DNA of 64,000 nucleotides from Oscillospiraceae bacterium (GTDB taxonomy: Bacteria; Bacillota; Clostridia; Oscillospirales; Acutalibacteraceae), in NCBI GenBank assembly GCA_015066105.1, contig SVOY01000001.1:522127-586126 (forward strand), read 5' to 3'. This document shows, piece after piece, positions 60,373 to 64,000 of the stretch (position 1 is the stretch's first letter; every line of letters starts with the position of its first letter). The notes under the pieces were generated by a model. The model made no database searches and had not been told where the DNA came from. It saw only the letters and a program-made list of their open reading frames with translations. The translations under genes and the position numbers were made by a program.

Positions 60373-61824
60373 TCAATTCATTATTTTTTTGTCAATAACA
60401 TTGTCACAGGCCATAATATAATTGAACAGCACCTTGACGGCCTCAAAAAAGCCTTCAATATCAATGCACTCATCACACTGGTGTGCACCGCCGTGACCTT
60501 CGGGCATTTCAAAAACGGGAGTCGCGCGGTCTTTTCTGATTACATAAGTACCCACGGAAAAGGCGTTTGTGAGCTTTCTTGCATAGGTGCCGCCGGCCAT
60601 AGTAACTCTGCCAAGACGTTCACCCGTAATTTCAGCGTAAATATCCTCAAAAATTGCAGGATAGGGACTGCTTTCGTCAATGGAAAAGCCGGGACGGTTA
60701 TCCTTTTCAACGGGTATAAAGCCGTACTTTTCAAGGCTTTCATCCCCTGCCCTTTCAAGCTCTGTCGGGCTCTGCGTGCTGCCGTAGCGGATATCGAAGC
60801 TCAGGCGAAGCTTGCCGTTCCGGGTTTTGCAAAGGCCGTTGACACAGGTTGTTCTGCCGAAAACGGGGTCAGTGTGGTCAACGCCCATTCCCCTGCCGTA
60901 ATGACAGCTGAGCATATTTTTCGCGCCCTCAAGAATACACTTGTCATTTGCGGAAACAAAGGAGCAGTCAAGCAAAAGCTCACTTGCAACAAGTGCGGCA
61001 TTCAGGGAGCCTTCGGGAATACTTGCGTGCTTTGCAACACCCTTTACAAGCACATTTATCACATTATCATCAACGCTTACGCTGATATTGTCCTTATCCT
61101 TAACCTTTTCATTAAGCTCGGCAAGGACACTTTCACTGCAGGCAAGGCAAACGCTGACCTTGTCAAGAACAATGTTATATGCCTCACCGCCGTTCATTGA
61201 AATTATGCTGTCAAAGGCATTTCTGCTTTCGCTCATAAGGTGATAAATGCCCTTTTCGCCCACACTGCAGGGAAAGTCGGCATCGGGTACAAGCGAGACC
61301 TCGGGCAGCTTCTCCTGCCTGAGATAATCCTTCATATCGCCCATACCGCACTCCTCATCGGAGCCGATAAAAAGCTCGAGTCTGTTTTTGAGAGATATGC
61401 CGTTATCCTTCAAAAATCTGAAAATACAAAGTGCCGCCATAATGCCCGATTTGTTATCCTCAACGCCTCTGCCGATAAGTGTGCCGTTAATAACTACGGG
61501 TGAAAAGGGCTCGGTATAAAGCCAGTCATCACCCACGGGCACAACATCGCTGTGGCTGAAAAGGCCGATTTTTTTCCCGCCGCTGCCGTAGGAGCAAAGT
61601 GCGTATGTATTTTCGGCGTTGATTTTGGTTTCAAAGCCCTCTTTTTCAAAATAAAATGCGGCTCTGTAAAGGGCATCCTTACAGCTTATGCCAAAGGGCG
61701 CACCGCGCTCGGGCTCACCTTTTATTGAGGGAATTGCGGCTAATTCTATCCATTTGTTGAGTATATCCTCTTTGTTTTTTTCAATCCATTCTTCAAGTAA
61801 AGCGTTATATTCTTTATTTATCAT
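60373..61824 (-). CDS. M20-family (PepV-like) dipeptidase
   Basis: 483 residues. Metal motifs SHSDVVPVG, GVEDNKSG with the bridging Asp, the catalytic EECGMGD, and PDADFP; a lid domain fills the middle and the metal histidine comes near the C-terminus (EGHGGAHQCDE). It is a cytoplasmic zinc dipeptidase that cleaves short peptides. It is read from the promoter at 61854-61882. Confidence 0.9.
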   Translation of the reverse strand: MINKEYNALLEEWIEKNKEDILNKWIELAAIPSIKGEPERGAPFGISCKDALYRAAFYFEKEGFETKINAENTYALCSYGSGGKKIGLFSHSDVVPVGDDWLYTEPFSPVVINGTLIGRGVEDNKSGIMAALCIFRFLKDNGISLKNRLELFIGSDEECGMGDMKDYLRQEKLPEVSLVPDADFPCSVGEKGIYHLMSESRNAFDSIISMNGGEAYNIVLDKVSVCLACSESVLAELNEKVKDKDNISVSVDDNVINVLVKGVAKHASIPEGSLNAALVASELLLDCSFVSANDKCILEGAKNMLSCHYGRGMGVDHTDPVFGRTTCVNGLCKTRNGKLRLSFDIRYGSTQSPTELERAGDESLEKYGFIPVEKDNRPGFSIDESSPYPAIFEDIYAEITGERLGRVTMAGGTYARKLTNAFSVGTYVIRKDRATPVFEMPEGHGGAHQCDECIDIEGFFEAVKVLFNYIMACDNVIDKKIMN

Positions 61825-61853
61825 AAAAGCACCTCATAAATTTAACTTTAAAA

Positions 61854-61882
61854 ATTATAGCACCAAAAAGCTTTTATATCAA
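61854..61882 (-). promoter_or_regulatory. Sigma-A promoter of the M20 dipeptidase
   Basis: TTGATA (61877-61882), 17 bases, TATAAT (61854-61859), about 30 bases before the start codon. Confidence 0.8.
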
Positions 61883-61885
61883 GCA

Positions 61886-61926
61886 CAAAATAAAAGCCGC
61901 CGATTAGCGTTTCGGCGACCTTTTAT
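61886..61926 (-). terminator. Terminator after the SASP gene
   Basis: CGCCGA (61898-61903) pairs with TCGGCG (61912-61917), extended by AAAAG/TTTT at the base; TTTTATTTTG follows on the minus strand. Confidence 0.7.
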
Positions 61927-61935
61927 GAAATAATG

Positions 61936-62133
61936 TTATTTCATGTTCTTTTCGTAGGATTCAATCATTTTCTTGACCATCTGGCCGCCGATTGAACCGG
62001 CTTCACGGGATGTGAGGTGACCGTTGTAGCCCTGCTTAAGGTTTACGCCTACCTCTGAAGCAGCTTCCATCTTGAACTTGTTAAGTGCTTCGCGAGCCTC
62101 GGGAACCATACCGCCCTTTGAACTGTTAGACAT
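61936..62133 (-). CDS. Alpha/beta-type small acid-soluble spore protein
   Basis: 65 residues. EALNKFKMEAASEVG and the C-terminal LTSREAGSIGGQMVKKMIESYE are the two conserved DNA-binding segments; the GPR-cleavage-type site lies between. It coats spore DNA and protects it from damage. AAGGAG precedes the ATG. A GAATAA and AATATTT pair upstream only weakly resembles a sigma-G promoter, which would be expected for this gene. Confidence 0.93.
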   Translation of the reverse strand: MSNSSKGGMVPEAREALNKFKMEAASEVGVNLKQGYNGHLTSREAGSIGGQMVKKMIESYEKNMK

Positions 62134-62272
62134 GTTTTTCTCTCCTTAGAAATATTTTTTTGCGTTTGCAGTAATTATTCTGCGACAAAAAGTCAAATAT
62201 ATTTATGTAATTATATGCCAAATCACAAAAAACTTATTTCTTGTAAGTATTATACATTTTTTTATAAATATA

Positions 62273-62301
62273 TTGCATATTCTTTCATTTTGTTGTATAA
62301 T
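62273..62301 (+). promoter_or_regulatory. Sigma-A promoter for the PHP-YfcC genes
   Basis: TTGCAT (62273-62278), 17 bases, TATAAT (62296-62301), 32 bases before the start codon. It lies in the AT-rich interval that separates the divergent SASP and PHP genes. Confidence 0.7.
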
Positions 62302-62333
62302 TACTGAAATTTCACTTTGAAAGGAGTAAAAGT

Positions 62334-63152
62334 ATGAATAAACAGCGAATTATGGACCTGCATGTACATTCGGACAATTCACCTGACGGACAACATTCGC
62401 CAATGTACATCTGTGAAAACGCCGTTGACAAGGGCTTGCGCGCCATTGCTTTTACTGACCACTGTGAGATTGACAAATTCTTCTCTCATAAGTATAATAG
62501 TATGGTTTTTCACTCATATTTTGAATGTCTTAAGGCGCGAACGGCCTTTGAGGGTGAATTGCTTGTGCTTCTCGGCATTGAGATTGCTCAGCCTTTGTCT
62601 GACAGGGCTTTAAGCGATAAAATCATTTCCAACCATCATTACGACATCGTTCTCGGTTCAATCCATACGCCCAAGGGCTTTGAATGCGACGTCAAGGAAA
62701 TTCCCTATGATGAAATCGATGTTTATGAATTTATGCGTAATTATTTCCGTGAGCTTACGGAGCTTGCCTTTTGGGACGGCTGTGACGTACTTGCTCACAT
62801 TACCTGCCCTATGAGAAGGATTCAGGGAAAATACGGCATTGATTTTGATTATTCAAAAATTTCAAAGGAAACCGATGAGCTTCTTAAGGCTATAATCGAA
62901 AACAACAAATCCCTTGAGGTTAATTCCTCGGGACTTCGTCAGCTTATGGGAAGACCGATGCCCGACGAAAGCATAATCGAACGCTACCGTCAGCTCGGCG
63001 GCAAAAACATAACAATCGGCTCTGATGCCCACTCAGCCAACGAGGTAGGTGCAGGAGTATACGAATGTATGAAGCTGCTTAAAAAGCACGGCTTTGATAA
63101 AATCAATTTCTACACCGAAAGAGAAATGCTTGAAATCAACAATAACGTTTAA
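62334..63152 (+). CDS. PHP-domain phosphoesterase (histidinol-phosphatase-like)
   Basis: 272 residues. Metal motifs DLHVHSDNSPDG, FTDHCE, the HHYD pair, LAHITCP and GSDAHSANE fit the PHP domain of HisK-type phosphatases. Histidinol phosphate is one possible substrate, but no other his gene is nearby and PHP proteins act on several phosphates. AAAGGAG is seven bases before the ATG. A YfcC-type transporter follows nine bases later. Confidence 0.87.
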   Translation: MNKQRIMDLHVHSDNSPDGQHSPMYICENAVDKGLRAIAFTDHCEIDKFFSHKYNSMVFHSYFECLKARTAFEGELLVLLGIEIAQPLSDRALSDKIISNHHYDIVLGSIHTPKGFECDVKEIPYDEIDVYEFMRNYFRELTELAFWDGCDVLAHITCPMRRIQGKYGIDFDYSKISKETDELLKAIIENNKSLEVNSSGLRQLMGRPMPDESIIERYRQLGGKNITIGSDAHSANEVGAGVYECMKLLKKHGFDKINFYTEREMLEINNNV

Positions 63153-63161
63153 GGAGTCAAC

Positions 63162-64000
63162 ATGGAAAATCAACAGGAAGTAAAATCATTTATCAAAATT
63201 GATAAGAAAACCCTGCTGGGTGTAACCGCACTGCTGCTCGGTATTCTTGTATTTGTAGGAATTCTCACACAGATTGTGCCCCCCGGAGCTTACGACACTG
63301 CTGCCGACGGCTCAATCATCAACGGTACGTATCACGAGCTTACCCGTGAAGAGGTTGACTACAGCTTCTGGCGCATTTTCATCTCGCCCATAGAAATGTT
63401 TATCAATGCAACGGGCGATGCAATGACGGGTGTTATTATCATCCTTGTAATCACGCTTATCGGCGGCTCATTCCTTATTCTTGATAAAAGCGGCGTTTTG
63501 AAATATATGATGTCCGTAATCGTTAAAAAATTCGGGCACAAAAAGTACGCTCTGCTTGCCGTTATGATTTTCGGCTGTATGCTCCTTTCATCCTTTGCGG
63601 GCATACTTGAAGAATCGGTTACACTTGTTCCCCTTGCCGTTGCAATTTCAATTTCCCTTGGCTGGGACTCCTTTGTAGGCCTCGGCATCAGCCTTATGTC
63701 CGTAACCTTCGGTTATGCCGCCGCCACCTTTAACCCCTTTAACGTTGGTATTACACAGTCAATGGCCGGACTTCCGATGTTTTCGGGTGTGCTTTTCAGA
63801 ATTCTGGTTTTTGCCGTAATATATGCCGTTGTTGCAGGCTTTTTCATTACTTACGCAAAAAAGATTGAGAAAAACCCGAAAAAATCCCTTTGCTATGAAA
63901 GTGACCTCAAGCTTAAGGACAGCCTTTTTGACGAGGCTGAAATGAAAAAGGTTGAGTCAAATCCCAACCTCCCCCGCGCTTCAAAGGCTTTTGTTTATGC
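63162..64000 (+). CDS. YfcC-family membrane transporter (5' part, runs off the right edge)
   Basis: About 279 residues are visible and the reading frame is open to the window end. AAGGAG precedes the ATG. The sequence begins MENQQEVKSFIKIDKKTLLGV and has hydrophobic helices near 18-40, 80-105, 120-150 and 165-235. ILTQIVPPGAYD and TFNPFNVGITQSMAGLP are typical of the YfcC/C4-dicarboxylate carrier group (Pfam DcuC/YfcC). Family members take up carboxylates, amino acids or peptides; the substrate is unknown. It is probably in an operon with the PHP gene. Confidence 0.87.
   Translation, partial: MENQQEVKSFIKIDKKTLLGVTALLLGILVFVGILTQIVPPGAYDTAADGSIINGTYHELTREEVDYSFWRIFISPIEMFINATGDAMTGVIIILVITLIGGSFLILDKSGVLKYMMSVIVKKFGHKKYALLAVMIFGCMLLSSFAGILEESVTLVPLAVAISISLGWDSFVGLGISLMSVTFGYAAATFNPFNVGITQSMAGLPMFSGVLFRILVFAVIYAVVAGFFITYAKKIEKNPKKSLCYESDLKLKDSLFDEAEMKKVESNPNLPRASKAFVY

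Noticed and set aside
60310-61200. 296-codon frame on the plus strand
   Set aside because: Antisense to the M20 dipeptidase, whose catalytic motifs are complete; the plus frame has no recognisable motif.
1-64000. Mobile elements, prophage, CRISPR arrays, tRNA or rRNA genes
   Set aside because: No transposase or phage motif, no regularly spaced repeat, and no tRNA or rRNA-like sequence was noticed; base and codon use look even throughout.

Overview
The window reads as core chromosome of an endospore-forming, strictly anaerobic member of the Clostridia. The spore markers are SpoVM, GerW/YtfJ, YlbJ/SpoVV, YqfC/YqfD, SpoVAF, CwlD, a DacF-type carboxypeptidase and an alpha/beta SASP. Anaerobic hydrogen metabolism is implied by the [FeFe]-hydrogenase maturases HydE, HydF and HydG. 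Consensus TTGACA/TATAAT promoters, strong AGGAGG ribosome sites and many TTG starts fit this group. A gut Oscillospirales-type organism is a plausible guess, but the family cannot be fixed from this sequence. I saw no IS element, phage gene, CRISPR array, tRNA or rRNA. The only stretch over 300 bases with no obvious gene (6624-7043) holds two very small genes, spoVM and a 49-residue membrane protein.

Layout. 1-6.6 kb: the 3' part of an ABC-F gene; a COG2426 membrane protein with a PPase-like/Nudix fusion; a forward run HAD phosphatase - HD protein - CmpB-like membrane protein - TetR regulator; a convergent TtcA-like gene. 6.7-19.8 kb (minus strand): a conserved Firmicutes housekeeping run, yicC-remA-gmk-rpoZ-priA-def-fmt-Zn peptidase-rsmB-rlmN-stp-prkC-rsgA-small membrane protein-spoVM, read from a perfect consensus promoter at 19790-19818 and closed by a terminator near 6640-6684. 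19.8-37.1 kb (minus): nineteen closely packed or overlapping genes with no clear internal promoter or terminator. They cover two M42 peptidases, GNAT, an aluminium-resistance/methionine gamma-lyase-like protein, DUF2461, a hexose-phosphate mutase, a membrane-anchored FG-GAP-like protein with a two-component system, DUF1385, prmC, an M50 protease, scpA/scpB, DUF2953, gerW, dacF, rluB and a Cys-rich small protein.

37.1-43.3 kb: ylbJ (minus), divergent from yqfC-yqfD (sigma-E-like promoter) and phoH-ybeY-dgkA-tcdA (sigma-A promoter); then rnhA and a four-cysteine mini-protein. 43.4-49.7 kb (minus): spoVAF alone, then the operon TM1266-like regulator - hydE - hydG - hydF - comFC, whose 5' leader carries an intrinsic terminator directly in front of the first ribosome site. 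49.7-57 kb: an unrecognised 247-residue protein with radA, cwlD, and a divergent type IIA topoisomerase pair. 57-62.1 kb: dinB behind a perfect promoter and a LexA box, an OFA-type MFS transporter, a small membrane protein, an M20 dipeptidase and a SASP gene. 62.3-64 kb (plus): a PHP phosphoesterase and the start of a YfcC-type transporter that runs off the window.

The observations most worth following are the candidate riboswitch or attenuator leader of the hydrogenase-maturation operon (49562-49678), a hairpin that buries the dacF ribosome site (22056-22088), the spoVM/mini-membrane-protein pair, the 127-residue Thr/Lys tail on PrkC, and the membrane-anchored propeller-like protein in front of a two-component system. 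No clearly new multi-gene system was identified.
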